A DNA stretch of 64,000 nucleotides from Arthrobacter zhaoxinii (GCF_024385505.1 NZ_JANFLT010000002.1:248001-312000); one strand, 5' to 3'. Positions 46,354 to 55,940 are shown, counted from the stretch's first letter. A program made the numbers and translations. The notes: a model not told the origin generated them from the letters alone.

Positions 46354-46678
46354 TACCTCCCGTGGGTGACGAATTATCTACGCTGTGCTTTCCGGTTCTG
46401 TACCCGCCCGGAGTAGGCCACGATCAGGAACCCCGGCGAACCGCCGGTGGGGACCGGATCAAGAACGATGCCGTGGCGTCAAGGTTCCCGGACTGCCGGC
46501 CGAAGGACGGGCATTACCTCCCCGCCGGTGGACACAGCCCGCACCCGCACCGCCCGCAGCTTGCCTGTGGAGGAAAACCCTGCTCCCGGGAGAACGCGGC
46601 GGAACAGCAGGACCTGCAAAACAGCCAGCCGGAAAGTCACACAGCGGCAGCACCCCGGCGGCATGAAAGAATTACTGC
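46354..46678. other. 325-base divergent spacer, no gene seen
   Basis: Between the WXG100-like gene and purB. I find no coding frame, repeat or hairpin worth reporting; it presumably holds the two divergent promoters. Confidence 0.5.
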
Positions 46679-48094
46679 ATGGCCGAATCCGAACCCCGTG
46701 TCTCCCTTGCCTCCGTGACTCCCGCTATCGCCCTGGGCCCGTTGGACGGCCGCTACCGCAGCGCCACCGCGCCGCTGGTGGACTACCTGTCCGAAGCCGC
46801 CCTGAACCGGGACCGGACGCATGTGGAGGTGGAATGGCTGATTCACCTGACCTCCAACGCCGTCCTGCCCGGCACTGCTCCGCTTACGGAAGACCAGCAG
46901 CACCAGCTGCGGGCCATCGTCTCGGGCTTCGACGGCGATTCCGTGGCCGAGTTGGGCGAGATTGAAAAGCGCACCGTGCACGACGTCAAGGCCGTCGAGT
47001 ACTACATTGCCGATCGGCTTCCGGCCCTCGGTCTCGAGAGCCTGAAGAGCCTCGTGCACTTCGGCTGCACGTCCGAGGACATCAACAACCTCTCCTACGC
47101 ACTGGGCATCAAGGGCGCCGTCGAGAACGTCTGGCTGCCCGCCGCGCAGAAGCTGGTGGACCAGATCGCCGCCATGGCCGAGGACACCCGTGCCGTGCCC
47201 ATGCTGTCCCGGACGCACGGCCAGCCCGCCACCCCCACCACGCTGGGCAAGGAACTGGCCGTCACCGTCCACCGGCTCTCGCGCCAGCTGCGCCGCATCC
47301 GCAGCACGGAGTTCCTCGGCAAGATCAACGGCGCCACCGGCACCTACGCAGCCCACTACGCAGCCGCCCCGCAGGCAGACTGGCAGCAGGTGGCGCGCAG
47401 CTTCGTGGAAGGCCTCGGCCTGGCCTGGAACCCGCTGACCACGCAGATTGAATCCCACGACTGGCAGGCCGAGCTTTACGCCGACATCGCCCGCTTTAAC
47501 CGCATCCTGCACAACTTCTGCACGGATGTGTGGAGCTACATCTCCATTGGCTATTTCGCGCAGGTTCCGGTGGAGGGCGCCACCGGCTCCTCAACCATGC
47601 CGCACAAGGTCAACCCGATCCGCTTCGAGAATGCCGAAGCGAACCTGGAGATTTCCAACGGCCTGCTGGACACGCTGGCTTCCACTTTGGTCACCTCCCG
47701 CTGGCAGCGCGACCTCACAGATTCCTCCTCACAGCGCAACATCGGTGTGGCCTTCGGACACTCGGTCCTCGCGATTTCCAACGTGGCCAAGGGACTGGAG
47801 CGCCTGCACGTGGCCGAGCAGGTCCTCGAGCAGGACCTGGATGCCAACTGGGAGGTGCTCGGTGAAGCCATCCAGATGGTGATGCGCGCCGAAGCCGTCG
47901 CCGGAACCGAAGGCATGGAAAACCCCTACGAACGGCTGAAGGACCTCACCCGCGGCCACCGAGTAGACGCCGAACGGATGAAGGAATTCATTGCCGGCCT
48001 CGGCCTTCCGGCAGACGCGGAAGCCCGCCTGCAGGCTCTCACCCCGGCAAAGTACACCGGCATCGCGGACACCCTGGTGGACCACCTCAAGTAG
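46679..48094 (+). CDS. purB: Adenylosuccinate lyase
   Basis: 471 residues, ATG start. Fumarase/aspartase superfamily with GCTSEDINNLSYAL, TRTHGQPATPTTLGKEL (catalytic His) and the signature GSSTMPHKVNPIRFEN with the mobile Ser loop. It is of the E. coli-like long type. It cleaves SAICAR and adenylosuccinate, in IMP and AMP synthesis. It is monocistronic and followed by a strong terminator. Confidence 0.95.
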   Translation: MAESEPRVSLASVTPAIALGPLDGRYRSATAPLVDYLSEAALNRDRTHVEVEWLIHLTSNAVLPGTAPLTEDQQHQLRAIVSGFDGDSVAELGEIEKRTVHDVKAVEYYIADRLPALGLESLKSLVHFGCTSEDINNLSYALGIKGAVENVWLPAAQKLVDQIAAMAEDTRAVPMLSRTHGQPATPTTLGKELAVTVHRLSRQLRRIRSTEFLGKINGATGTYAAHYAAAPQADWQQVARSFVEGLGLAWNPLTTQIESHDWQAELYADIARFNRILHNFCTDVWSYISIGYFAQVPVEGATGSSTMPHKVNPIRFENAEANLEISNGLLDTLASTLVTSRWQRDLTDSSSQRNIGVAFGHSVLAISNVAKGLERLHVAEQVLEQDLDANWEVLGEAIQMVMRAEAVAGTEGMENPYERLKDLTRGHRVDAERMKEFIAGLGLPADAEARLQALTPAKYTGIADTLVDHLK

Positions 48095-48113
48095 GCTGCC
48101 CGCTTAAAACCAA

Positions 48114-48163
48114 ACGACGACGGCGGGAGCCGGGCATGCAGCCCGGCCTCCCGCCGTCGTCGT
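48114..48163. terminator. Strong hairpin terminator between purB and rlmN
   Basis: Long inverted repeat built on ACGACGACGGCGGGAG / CTCCCGCCGTCGTCGT with an inner CGGGC-atgca-GCCCG stem. It ends purB, and symmetrically rlmN. Confidence 0.85.
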
Positions 48164-48203
48164 CTTCGCCTCGGTGCCGCCCGCCGAAGCGGACGCGGGA
48201 CTG

Positions 48204-49460
48204 CTAGTCCGCTGCGGCGAGCTGGCCGCAGGCGCCGTCGATCTCCTTGCCGCGGGTGTCGCGGATGGTAGTGGGGATGCCGGCGTCGATCAGGTGGTTG
48301 ATGAACTCCTGCATGACCTCCGGCTCCGGCGACGTCCAGATGGAACCGGGCGTGGGGTTCAGCGGAATGGGGTTCACGTGCACCCAGCCGCGGCCGCGGG
48401 CATTGAGCTTCTTGGCGAGCAGGTCCGCACGCCAGGCGTGGTCGTTCATGTCCTTGATCAGCGCGTACTCGATGGAGACGCGGCGGCCGGTGACGCGGTA
48501 GTAGTTGTACGCGGCGTCCAGCGCCTCGTCCACCTTCCACCGGCTGTTGACCGGGATCAGCTCGTCACGAAGTTCGTCGTCCGGGGCGTGCAGGCTCAGG
48601 GCGAAGGTGACCGGGATGTTTTCCTCGGCCAGCTTCTTGATGGCCGGCACCAGGCCCACGGTGGAAACGGTGATGTTGCGGGCGCTCATGCCCAGGCCTT
48701 CGGGAACCTCGGCGGCCATCCGGTGGACGGCGTTCATCACGCGCTTGTAGTTGGCCAGCGGCTCGCCCATGCCCATAAAGACAATGTTGGTGACGCGCTC
48801 GGCGTCGTGGCCGCCGTCGCGCCGCTTGCCGCCGAGGCCGCCCTCCTTGATCACCCGGTTGGCCTGGACAATCTGGTCCAGGATTTCCGCGGTGGACATG
48901 TTGCGGGTCAGGCCGGCCTGGCCGGTGGCGCAGAACGGGCAGTTCATGCCGCAGCCGCACTGGCTGGACACGCACAGGGTGATCCGGCCGGGGTAGCGCA
49001 TCAGCACGGACTCCACGAGGGAGCCGTCGAAGAGCCGCCACAGGAACTTGATCGTGTCGCCGTTGTCAGTGGTCAGGCGCTTGATCTCGGTGAGCAGCGT
49101 CGGGAACATCTCGCCCACAAGCTCGTCGCGTCGCTCCTTGGGGAGGTCGCTCATGGCTTCCGGATCGGTGGTGTAGTGCTGGAAGTAGTGCACCGACAGC
49201 TGCTTCGCGCGGAACGCGGGCAGGCCCATGGACTTGAGCTTCTCCTGGCGTTCGGCCAGCGACATATCGGCCAGATGGACCGGCGGCTGGGACACGCGCG
49301 GCGACTTGAACTGCAGCAGCGGGCGGCCGTCGGGCTCCTTGGCCTGTTCCCAACCCTCCGTGGCGGGGCGGACCTGCGGTCCGGTGGCGGTGGGAAGCGC
49401 GCGGGTGGTGCGCTGCTTTTTGGCGGTGTTTTTCTCAGGGGAAGAATCGACAGTTGACAT
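48204..49460 (-). CDS. rlmN: 23S rRNA (A2503-C2) / tRNA (A37-C2) methyltransferase RlmN
   Basis: 418 residues from the ATG at 49458-49460; two upstream in-frame ATGs or GTGs exist. Radical SAM cluster motif CxxxCxxC as CGMNCPFC and the catalytic Cys near the C terminus (IDGACGQL). Further motifs GMGEPLANYKRV and SLHAPDDELRDELIPVN are RlmN-specific. A 55-residue hydrophilic N-terminal extension is typical of actinobacteria. Confidence 0.94.
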   Translation of the reverse strand: MSTVDSSPEKNTAKKQRTTRALPTATGPQVRPATEGWEQAKEPDGRPLLQFKSPRVSQPPVHLADMSLAERQEKLKSMGLPAFRAKQLSVHYFQHYTTDPEAMSDLPKERRDELVGEMFPTLLTEIKRLTTDNGDTIKFLWRLFDGSLVESVLMRYPGRITLCVSSQCGCGMNCPFCATGQAGLTRNMSTAEILDQIVQANRVIKEGGLGGKRRDGGHDAERVTNIVFMGMGEPLANYKRVMNAVHRMAAEVPEGLGMSARNITVSTVGLVPAIKKLAEENIPVTFALSLHAPDDELRDELIPVNSRWKVDEALDAAYNYYRVTGRRVSIEYALIKDMNDHAWRADLLAKKLNARGRGWVHVNPIPLNPTPGSIWTSPEPEVMQEFINHLIDAGIPTTIRDTRGKEIDGACGQLAAAD

Positions 49461-49586
49461 CGCTACCATTCTCGCACGATTCGCATATCCGGAACATTCC
49501 CTTTGCCGGGACGGCACACTCCCGAAACACAGGCGAAACCCCGCACTCCTAGCGTGGAAGCACCACCCCTGGCCACTGGAGGCAGC

Positions 49587-50111
49587 ATGTCGGATTTGCG
49601 ACCCTTTTCCGGATTCCGTCCCTACTCCACCCCGCACCTGCGCATCCGCGAAGTGCCCTGGAGCAACCCCGTAGGCGCCGACCTGCGCGAAGCCCAACAG
49701 GCCGAACTGGATGCCCGGTACGGCACCGCGGAACACGATCCCAACCCGCCGCGCGCCGCCGATGCGGCGGTCTTCCTCATCGCCTATGAGCGCAGTACCG
49801 GCCAGCCGCTGGGCTGCGGCGGGCTGCGGCGGCTGGATACGGCGACGGCGGAGATCAAGCGCGTGTATGTCCTGCCCTATGCGCGCGGGTCAGGGGTGGC
49901 GACGGCGGTCCTCGGGGCGTTGGAGGCACGTGCGAAGCAGATGGGATTCGCTGCCCTGATGGCCGAAGCGGGCTCTGCGCAGCCGGACGGACACCGGTTT
50001 TACGAGAATGCCGGCTACCGGGTGGTGCCGAACTTCGGCCCCTACATCATGGCCGACGGGTCCACGTGCTACTCCAAAACCATCGGCGCCGCGCTGGAGC
50101 ACCGGCTTTAG
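49587..50111 (+). CDS. GNAT-family N-acetyltransferase
   Basis: 174 residues from the ATG at 49587 with GGAGG six bases upstream. The GNAT core follows the pattern A (VYVLPYARGSGVATAVLGALEARAKQMG) with the acetyl-CoA loop R-G-x-G-x-A. Acceptor unknown. The 3' end and stop lie inside the arm of a long perfect terminator hairpin. Confidence 0.88.
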   Translation: MSDLRPFSGFRPYSTPHLRIREVPWSNPVGADLREAQQAELDARYGTAEHDPNPPRAADAAVFLIAYERSTGQPLGCGGLRRLDTATAEIKRVYVLPYARGSGVATAVLGALEARAKQMGFAALMAEAGSAQPDGHRFYENAGYRVVPNFGPYIMADGSTCYSKTIGAALEHRL

Positions 50112-50142
50112 CAGCCCGCCGGAAGCGGGCTGCTAAAGCCGG
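50102..50142. terminator. Terminator hairpin overlapping the end of the GNAT gene
   Basis: Perfect 18-base arms, CCGGCTTTAGCAGCCCGC (50102-50119) and its complement (50125-50142), with a five-base loop. The last three codons and the stop of the GNAT gene are inside the first arm. It separates it from the convergent deaminase gene. Confidence 0.9.
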
Positions 50143-50153
50143 CGGACTGCCGC

Positions 50154-50636
50154 CTAGTAGTCGATCCGCGTAGCTGCCGCGGTCCAGGCGTTGAACGGAG
50201 TCATCGCGGGAGTGCCGTCAACGGTCTGCTGGGTGACCTGCATGGAGCGCTGCTCCAACGGTGTCTCGAAGTACTCGTAGAAGGCGGCGTCGTCGAACCC
50301 CGCGCTGGCGGCGTCGTGCCGGTCGGCAGCGAAGATCACCCGGTCCACACGCGCCCACAGCGAGGACGCCAGGCACATGGGGCACGGTTCGCAGCTGGTG
50401 TAGAGGACGGCGCCCGAGAGGTCGAAGGTGCCGAGGGCTGCGCAGGCGTTGCGGATGGCCGTGACTTCGGCGTGCGCGGTCGGATCGTTGTTAGAGGTCA
50501 CGCGGTTCACACCCTCAAATACGGCACCTTCCGCCGTGACGACGACGGCGCCGAACGGGCCGCCGTCCATGGCCACGTTCTCGGTGGCCAGGCGGATGGC
50601 CTGGGCCAGGTAAACATCGTCCGAAGTACTGCTCAT
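50154..50636 (-). CDS. Guanine deaminase-like nucleoside/base deaminase
   Basis: 160 residues, ATG start with GGGAGA nine bases upstream. Cytidine-deaminase-like zinc site: His/Glu in THAEVTAIRNAC and PCPMC in SCEPCPMCLASSLWARV. Length, PFGAVVV and the DDAAFYEYFETPLEQRS tail resemble the GuaD family of Gram-positives, which deaminates guanine to xanthine. No other purine genes are adjacent, and cytosine or other bases remain possible. Confidence 0.85.
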   Translation of the reverse strand: MSSTSDDVYLAQAIRLATENVAMDGGPFGAVVVTAEGAVFEGVNRVTSNNDPTAHAEVTAIRNACAALGTFDLSGAVLYTSCEPCPMCLASSLWARVDRVIFAADRHDAASAGFDDAAFYEYFETPLEQRSMQVTQQTVDGTPAMTPFNAWTAAATRIDY

Positions 50637-50907
50637 TGGCTTCTCCCTTGGTGTGGTGCCAGGTAGATAACCGGAAGTGTCCGGCCCGCCTTCGCAGCTG
50701 TGAGATTAGCAGTTATTGCCGGGCGGACGCACAGAGGCAGGACATATTCGGCGGCACTGCAGACACAGGCTGCAACCTTCCCGCTACCCGTTGTCAGCGG
50801 CGGCGGGCAGTGGGAACGTGAAGAAACAGTCTGATACCTACCCGTACGCATATTCCCCGCGGGCCCTCCGCCGCGATGCGCCCACGGACCTCCTGGAAGG
50901 ACCCGTC

Positions 50908-51381
50908 ATGGAACGCATGATTTTCCCCAACCTCCCCGTGGCAGACCTGCCCGCCGCGGAAAACTTTTACCTGGGTCTCGGTTTCACCAAGAACCCGCAG
51001 TTCAGCGACGATCGCACCACCGCCATTGTCGTCTCGGACAGCATTGTGGTGATGCTGCTGCAGCAGGACTATTATCAGGAGTTCCTGCCCAAGGGAGACA
51101 CCCCGCACCTTGCTTCCGCCGGCAAGGAAGTGTTGAACGGCATCAGCTGCGACAGCAGGGAGGAAGTGGACCGTTTCCTGGCTGCCTGCACCTCCGGCGG
51201 CGGTGCCCTCTACGCTCCGGCAGAGGAACGTATGCCCGGAATGTACAGCGGCTCGGCCACCGACCCGGACGGACACGTCTGGGAGTTCATGTGGATGGAT
51301 CCCGCGAATGTTGAGCCGCCCGAGCGGACCTTCGAGGTATCCTCCAACGCCACGGTCCAGGAGCAGAACTCAGCGCTGTGA
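50908..51381 (+). CDS. VOC-family (glyoxalase-like) protein
   Basis: 157 residues from the ATG at 50908, AAGGAC eight bases upstream. Two betaalpha-beta-beta-beta modules of the VOC fold: FPNLPVADLPAAENFYLGLGF and DPDGHVWEFMWMDP, the latter with the typical H/E metal positions. Activity is not assignable: extradiol dioxygenase, glyoxalase or resistance protein. The upstream 271 bases hold no further gene. Confidence 0.85.
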   Translation: MERMIFPNLPVADLPAAENFYLGLGFTKNPQFSDDRTTAIVVSDSIVVMLLQQDYYQEFLPKGDTPHLASAGKEVLNGISCDSREEVDRFLAACTSGGGALYAPAEERMPGMYSGSATDPDGHVWEFMWMDPANVEPPERTFEVSSNATVQEQNSAL

Positions 51382-51417
51382 CCGGGCCCGGCGCGGCCGG
51401 CCCCCGGCGCGGCCCGC

Positions 51418-52308
51418 TTACTTGACTGCGCCCATGGACAGACCGCGGACCAGTTGCTTTTGCGCCACCCAGCCCGCGATGACGACCGGCAGCGACGCCA
51501 GCACCGACGCCGCGGAGAGCTGCGCCAGGAACAGGCCTTCGCTGGTCATCTGCGACACCAGGAAGACCGGAACCGTAGCCGATTGGCCGGCGGTGAGGAT
51601 CAGGGCGAAGAAGAACTCGTTCCAGGCGAAGATCACGCAGATCAAGGCGGTCGCTGCCAGCCCGGGAGCCACCATGGGCATCAGCACCCGCCAGAGGGTC
51701 TTCATCAACCCGGCACCGTCCATCTGCGCCGCTTCCAGCACCTCCCCGGGCACTTCAAGGAAGAACGAGCGCATCATCCACACAGCGATGGGCAGGTTCA
51801 TGGAGGTGTAGAGGACCACCAGCGTCCACACGTTGTCCAGTACCTTCAGCTGCCCGGCAATGACGTAAATCGGCATAATCACAGCCACGACAGGCAGCAT
51901 GCGGGTGGAGATGAAGAAGAACAGCACGTCGGAGGTTTTCTTCACCGGGCGGATGCTCAGGGCATAGGAAGCCGGCACCGCAAGAAGAATCACCAGGATG
52001 GTGGAGACGCCGGTGGCTATCGCCGAATTGGCGAAGTAACTTCCGGCACCGCTGCCCAGCACCGCACGGTATTGGTCCAGCGTGGGCGCGAAGAAGAACA
52101 CCGGCGGATCGGATGCTGCGGCGGACTCCTGTTTAAAGGAGGTCAGCACCATCCAGAGCACCGGCGAGAAGAAGATCAGCGCCAATACCCAGGTGACCGT
52201 GGTGAGGATGGGCCCGGAGTTAAACCTTCGATCCGGTTTCCGGATGGTCTTTGGGATCGAGGGAGTCTTCTTCCCGGCGGGAGTAGGTGCAGCAGTCTGG
52301 GTAGCCAC
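51418..52308 (-). CDS. Polyol/sugar ABC transporter permease (second)
   Basis: 296 residues, GTG start with AAAGGA eight bases upstream. MalG-type permease, six helices, with the EAA loop EAAQMDGAGLMKTLWRVLMPMVAPGLAATAL that contacts the ATPase. Third gene of the SBP-permease-permease operon; no ATPase follows, so a shared ATPase (MsiK type) is likely. Confidence 0.92.
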   Translation of the reverse strand: MATQTAAPTPAGKKTPSIPKTIRKPDRRFNSGPILTTVTWVLALIFFSPVLWMVLTSFKQESAAASDPPVFFFAPTLDQYRAVLGSGAGSYFANSAIATGVSTILVILLAVPASYALSIRPVKKTSDVLFFFISTRMLPVVAVIMPIYVIAGQLKVLDNVWTLVVLYTSMNLPIAVWMMRSFFLEVPGEVLEAAQMDGAGLMKTLWRVLMPMVAPGLAATALICVIFAWNEFFFALILTAGQSATVPVFLVSQMTSEGLFLAQLSAASVLASLPVVIAGWVAQKQLVRGLSMGAVK

Positions 52309-52312
52309 GTCG

Positions 52313-53257
52313 TCAGTCCTTTACGTCGAAGCTCTTGAAGATCAGTCGCAGGGCCAGGGTGGCCACAATGATGGTGGCGATGACCACCACCACGCCCATC
52401 GCAGCCGCCTGGCCGATATCGAAGCCGAGGAAGGCCCGCTGATAGATGTAGAACGGGAGGTTGGCACTGGCCGTCCCGGGACCGCCGGCGGTCATCAGGT
52501 AGATCTGGTCGAAGGTATTCACCACGTAAATGGCTCCGAGCAGGATCCCGAGCTCTATGTAGCGGCGCAGCTGCGGCAGCGTCACCGAGATAAAGGTCCG
52601 CCACCACCCAGCTCCGTCCACCTGGGCCGCTTCCAGCACGTCCTTGGACTGCGCCTGCAGTCCGGACAGAACCAGCAGCATCATGAACGGCGTCCACTGC
52701 CACACCAGCGCCATGAGGATGGACACGATGGGGTGCTGCGAGGTCCAGTCCACCGGAGGGATCCCCACCAGCCCGATGACCCAGTTCAACAGGCCGTAAC
52801 TGGGGTTGAGGATGGAGATGGACCACAGCAGGGAGCTGGCCACGGGCATGATCAGGAACGGGGTGATCAGCAGGGTCCGCACCACTCCCCTGCCGGCGAA
52901 ACTGCGGTCCAGCAGCAGGGCGAAAATGATGCCCAGCAGCATCGCGAAGAAAACACAGGCCAGGGTGAACAGAACACTGTTCAGCGCCGCCCCGCGGAAG
53001 GTCGAGTCGGAAAAGATATCAACGTAGTTTCCGAGCCCGACGAACTGGTTTCCCTCCGGCCGCAGCAGGTTCCAGTTCTGCAGGGAGTACCAGATGGTAA
53101 AGAGGAAAGGCACCTGCGTCACGATCAGAGTGAAGATCAGGGCCGGCAGCAGCGGCAGCCGCCGCCGCCATCCCTCGGCAGAGGACATCCCTCCGCCCTG
53201 CCTTTCCGTAGCGGCCTTCCTGGCGCGGACCTGCTGCCGTTCTACCAAGGTGGACAT
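52313..53257 (-). CDS. Polyol/sugar ABC transporter permease (first)
   Basis: 314 residues, ATG overlapping the binding-protein stop by one base (TAATG). MalF-type permease, six helices, EAA loop EAAQVDGAGWWRTFISVTLPQLRRYI. Second gene of the operon, followed four bases later by the second permease gene. Confidence 0.92.
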   Translation of the reverse strand: MSTLVERQQVRARKAATERQGGGMSSAEGWRRRLPLLPALIFTLIVTQVPFLFTIWYSLQNWNLLRPEGNQFVGLGNYVDIFSDSTFRGAALNSVLFTLACVFFAMLLGIIFALLLDRSFAGRGVVRTLLITPFLIMPVASSLLWSISILNPSYGLLNWVIGLVGIPPVDWTSQHPIVSILMALVWQWTPFMMLLVLSGLQAQSKDVLEAAQVDGAGWWRTFISVTLPQLRRYIELGILLGAIYVVNTFDQIYLMTAGGPGTASANLPFYIYQRAFLGFDIGQAAAMGVVVVIATIIVATLALRLIFKSFDVKD

Positions 53258-54639
53258 TAACCGCCTCCGTCCTGGTAGCTTTCCGCCACCGTTTCGGCGT
53301 ACCCCTGCGATTGCTCCAGGGCTTCCTGTACCGTCTGCTGCCCGGCGATGGCCGCCGAGATCTGCTGCGCCACACGGGTGCCCAGATCCTGGAACTCCGG
53401 GATGCCGACAAACTGAAGCCCGGTGTACGGCACACCGCGAACCATGCTGCTTTCCTGGGACGCGCCGGCCATGGCATCGAGGGTCGGCTCGGCATAGGCC
53501 TCGGCAACCTCGGCGTATTCCGGGATCTCGTAGGTGGAAAGCCGGCTGCCCGGCGGCACCCGTTCCCAGCCGATCTCCTCGCCCACCAGCTGGATGTATT
53601 CCTTATTGGTCATCCAGGAAACAAAGTCCCAGGCGGCGTCTTTCGACTCACTGGTCGAGGGGATGGCCAGTGACCAGCTGTAGAGCCAGCCGGAGGACTC
53701 GGTTTCCTGGATGGGTGCCGGTGCGTACCCGCTTTTCCCGACTACGAGCGACGACGCCGGATCCTCAATGGCGGAGACCATGGCCGTGGCGTCGTACCAC
53801 ATGGCCGTGTTGCCCTGGCTGTAAAGGGTCAGGCAGTCCCCGTAGCCGCTGGTGGCGGCGCCGGCCTGCCCGTAGTTCTGCACCAGGTCCACATAATCGG
53901 TGACCGCCGCTTCCACTTCGGGCGCATCCAAGGTGGCATTCCAGTCCTCGTCGAACCAGCGGCCCCCGTAGGTATTGATCATGGTGCCCAGCGGTGCCAT
54001 GACCTCGCCCCAGCCGGCCAGTCCGCGCAGGCAGACACCGGACATGTTGTTCTCCGGGTCATTGAGCGCTTCGGCAAATCCGCGGATGTCCTCCCAGGTG
54101 GGGTTTTCCGGCATGGTCAGACCGGCCTCGTCGAAGAGGTCCTGCCGGTAAACCAGGAAGGAGGATTCCCCGTAGAACGGAACGGAGTATAGGTCCCCCT
54201 CGTAGCTCAGCGCCTCGCGGATGGTGGGGACGAAATCCTCGGGGTCATATCCCTCGGTGGAATCCGCGTAATCCTGAAGGTTGGTGATCCAGCCGTTTTC
54301 CGCCCACATCGGCGTTTCGTAATTGGAGATCATCACGACGTCGAATTCCCCGCCCTGGGTGGCGACGGAGGCCGTGATCTTGGCGCGGGCCTCATTTTCG
54401 GGGAGTGATACAAAACTGACGTCCACGTCCGGATACTGGGCTTTGAATTCCTCCTGGAGAGTGATCGCGTCCTGCATCTGCGGATTGGAAACAATTGCTA
54501 CGACAATTTCCTCTTTACCCTCCGCCTCCGTGCCTCCGCAGCCGGTCAGAACAAGGGCCGCGGCAGCCGCTGATGCCAGTCCGGCACGCAGCCGGGGTCG
54601 GCCTGAGCGGTAAAACCGCCTGCTGTGTCGGAATCCCAT
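53257..54639 (-). CDS. Polyol/sugar ABC transporter substrate-binding lipoprotein
   Basis: 460 residues from the ATG at 54637-54639, with AAAGGTGA upstream; an ATG at 54657 is less favoured. Lipoprotein signal with lipobox LTGC. Extracellular solute-binding protein family 1, with a C-terminal Gln/Glu-rich helix. The layout resembles sorbitol/mannitol-type binding proteins (SmoE/MtlE). It is first in the three-gene transporter operon. Confidence 0.9.
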   Translation of the reverse strand: MGFRHSRRFYRSGRPRLRAGLASAAAAALVLTGCGGTEAEGKEEIVVAIVSNPQMQDAITLQEEFKAQYPDVDVSFVSLPENEARAKITASVATQGGEFDVVMISNYETPMWAENGWITNLQDYADSTEGYDPEDFVPTIREALSYEGDLYSVPFYGESSFLVYRQDLFDEAGLTMPENPTWEDIRGFAEALNDPENNMSGVCLRGLAGWGEVMAPLGTMINTYGGRWFDEDWNATLDAPEVEAAVTDYVDLVQNYGQAGAATSGYGDCLTLYSQGNTAMWYDATAMVSAIEDPASSLVVGKSGYAPAPIQETESSGWLYSWSLAIPSTSESKDAAWDFVSWMTNKEYIQLVGEEIGWERVPPGSRLSTYEIPEYAEVAEAYAEPTLDAMAGASQESSMVRGVPYTGLQFVGIPEFQDLGTRVAQQISAAIAGQQTVQEALEQSQGYAETVAESYQDGGG

Positions 54640-54665
54640 CTGGTCACCTTTGCTCATTTGAGATC

Positions 54666-54679
54666 GTGGTACCGCTCAC
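54666..54679. promoter_or_regulatory. LacI-type operator candidate upstream of the polyol transporter
   Basis: GTGAGCGGTACCAC on the minus strand: the left half matches the LacI-family GTGAGCG half-site, the right half is imperfect. It lies 27 bases before the binding-protein start. A repressor gene is not in the window. Confidence 0.3.
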
Positions 54680-54841
54680 GTGTGCGGAACACTACTTCCA
54701 TCCACCCATGCGGACAAGATCTACCGCTGCGATACCTTGAGGAAACAGGTAAGCGGACCATCAAATGGCATTGTTGCCTGATTTTTCCGGGAATTACGGC
54801 CGTAAGATACGCCGCCGGACCTCCCTCAAAACCGGTAGGGG

Positions 54842-55723
54842 TTATTGCCCTTCGGAGAAAGTGCAGCGTGTTTCCATCACTACGTCAACTGCCCCTTCTC
54901 CCGGCTCGGCACTCAACCGGACCTCAATCGCGGAAACAGCCGCCAGCGAGGTGAGATGGGTGCCGCCGCAGGGAATGCTGACCGTGCCGTCGGGCAGCTG
55001 GCAGACCCAGCGGCGCATGCCGGTAAGGAGACCGGACTCCCGCTCAATGCGCACCTCGGCCCCGGACGCCACCCATTTGGCCAGTGTTGCGTTCACCCCC
55101 GCTTCCACGGCTGCCGGGTCCGAGAGCAGAGCATCCGGGAGGAAGCCCTTGCGGCGCAGGGACTTGCCCAACCGGTAAACATCCCGGGAGCCTCCGGGAA
55201 GGATGGTTGTCGTTTCAATCGCCAGTGCATCGAAATTCGGGCTGCCCGCGGCGTCGGCCTGCACGTCCTTCTTCCAGGCATCGGCCAGCTGCCGGTTCAG
55301 GGCCAGCGAGGCCAGATGGCAGGCGGTGTGCCCGGCCGAAAGCGCGGCCCGGTACTCACCGTCCACGCGGACCTCTACCCGCTCCCCCTCCGCAATGCCG
55401 GCGTCCCCGGGCACCATGTGGATTACCAGGAACACCCAGCCCTCGGTGCCCTTGCGGACCGGAATTTCCCGGCCGAGGAACAGTGCGTCTCCGTCCGTGG
55501 CTCCTACTACGCAGTCGAGCACGGGCACCCCGCGGCCAGTCGCCGTCGTCAGTGTTGCCCGGTCCGGCCCCTGGTCCGGCCAGCCCGCATCCACGGGATG
55601 CACGGGCGTGGCATCCAGCAGTACCGCCAACCGCCCGTCCGGGAGGGTTTCGACGTGCTGTACGGTTCCCGTTCCGGTCAACGCCCCGGCCGGATAAGTG
55701 ACGGTGGTATCAGTTTTCGGCAT
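54842..55723 (-). CDS. Alanyl-tRNA editing (AlaX-like) protein
   Basis: 293 residues from the ATG at 55721-55723, or 311 from a GTG at 55777. AlaX zinc motif: HTACH near residue 132 and CGGTHLTS near 247. No aminoacylation domain. It hydrolyses Ser-tRNA(Ala), or Gly-tRNA(Ala), in trans. The N-terminal 75 residues form the beta-barrel of the AlaRS editing unit. Divergent from the initiator tRNA gene. Confidence 0.85.
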   Translation of the reverse strand: MPKTDTTVTYPAGALTGTGTVQHVETLPDGRLAVLLDATPVHPVDAGWPDQGPDRATLTTATGRGVPVLDCVVGATDGDALFLGREIPVRKGTEGWVFLVIHMVPGDAGIAEGERVEVRVDGEYRAALSAGHTACHLASLALNRQLADAWKKDVQADAAGSPNFDALAIETTTILPGGSRDVYRLGKSLRRKGFLPDALLSDPAAVEAGVNATLAKWVASGAEVRIERESGLLTGMRRWVCQLPDGTVSIPCGGTHLTSLAAVSAIEVRLSAEPGEGAVDVVMETRCTFSEGQ

Positions 55724-55822
55724 GCTCACGCGGTCCAGCGTAGCGAATTCCGCCGCACTAAATGTGAGCGCCGCCACTGGATTACACTGTGCGGCAGATC
55801 TGCGGTAAAGTCATAACCACGC

Positions 55823-55899
55823 CGCGGGGTGGAGCAGTTCGGTAGCTCGCTGGGCTCATAACCCAGAGGTCGCAAGTTCAAATCTTGCCCCCGCAACCA
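55823..55899 (+). tRNA. Initiator tRNA-fMet (CAT)
   Basis: 77 bases with an encoded CCA. Cloverleaf with acceptor arm CGCGGGG/CCCCGCA, where C1 faces A72, the mark of bacterial initiator tRNA. The anticodon stem has GGG/CCC before CAT, also an initiator feature. T loop GTTCAAATC intact. Strong terminator follows. Confidence 0.97.
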
Positions 55900-55903
55900 A
55901 TAG

Positions 55904-55940
55904 AAAGATCCCGATCCGGAAACGGATCGGGATCTTTTTT
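55904..55940 (+). terminator. Rho-independent terminator of the tRNA
   Basis: GATCCCGATCC-ggaaac-GGATCGGGATC stem (55907-55917 and 55924-55934) followed by T6. A textbook terminator immediately after the tRNA. Confidence 0.97.
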
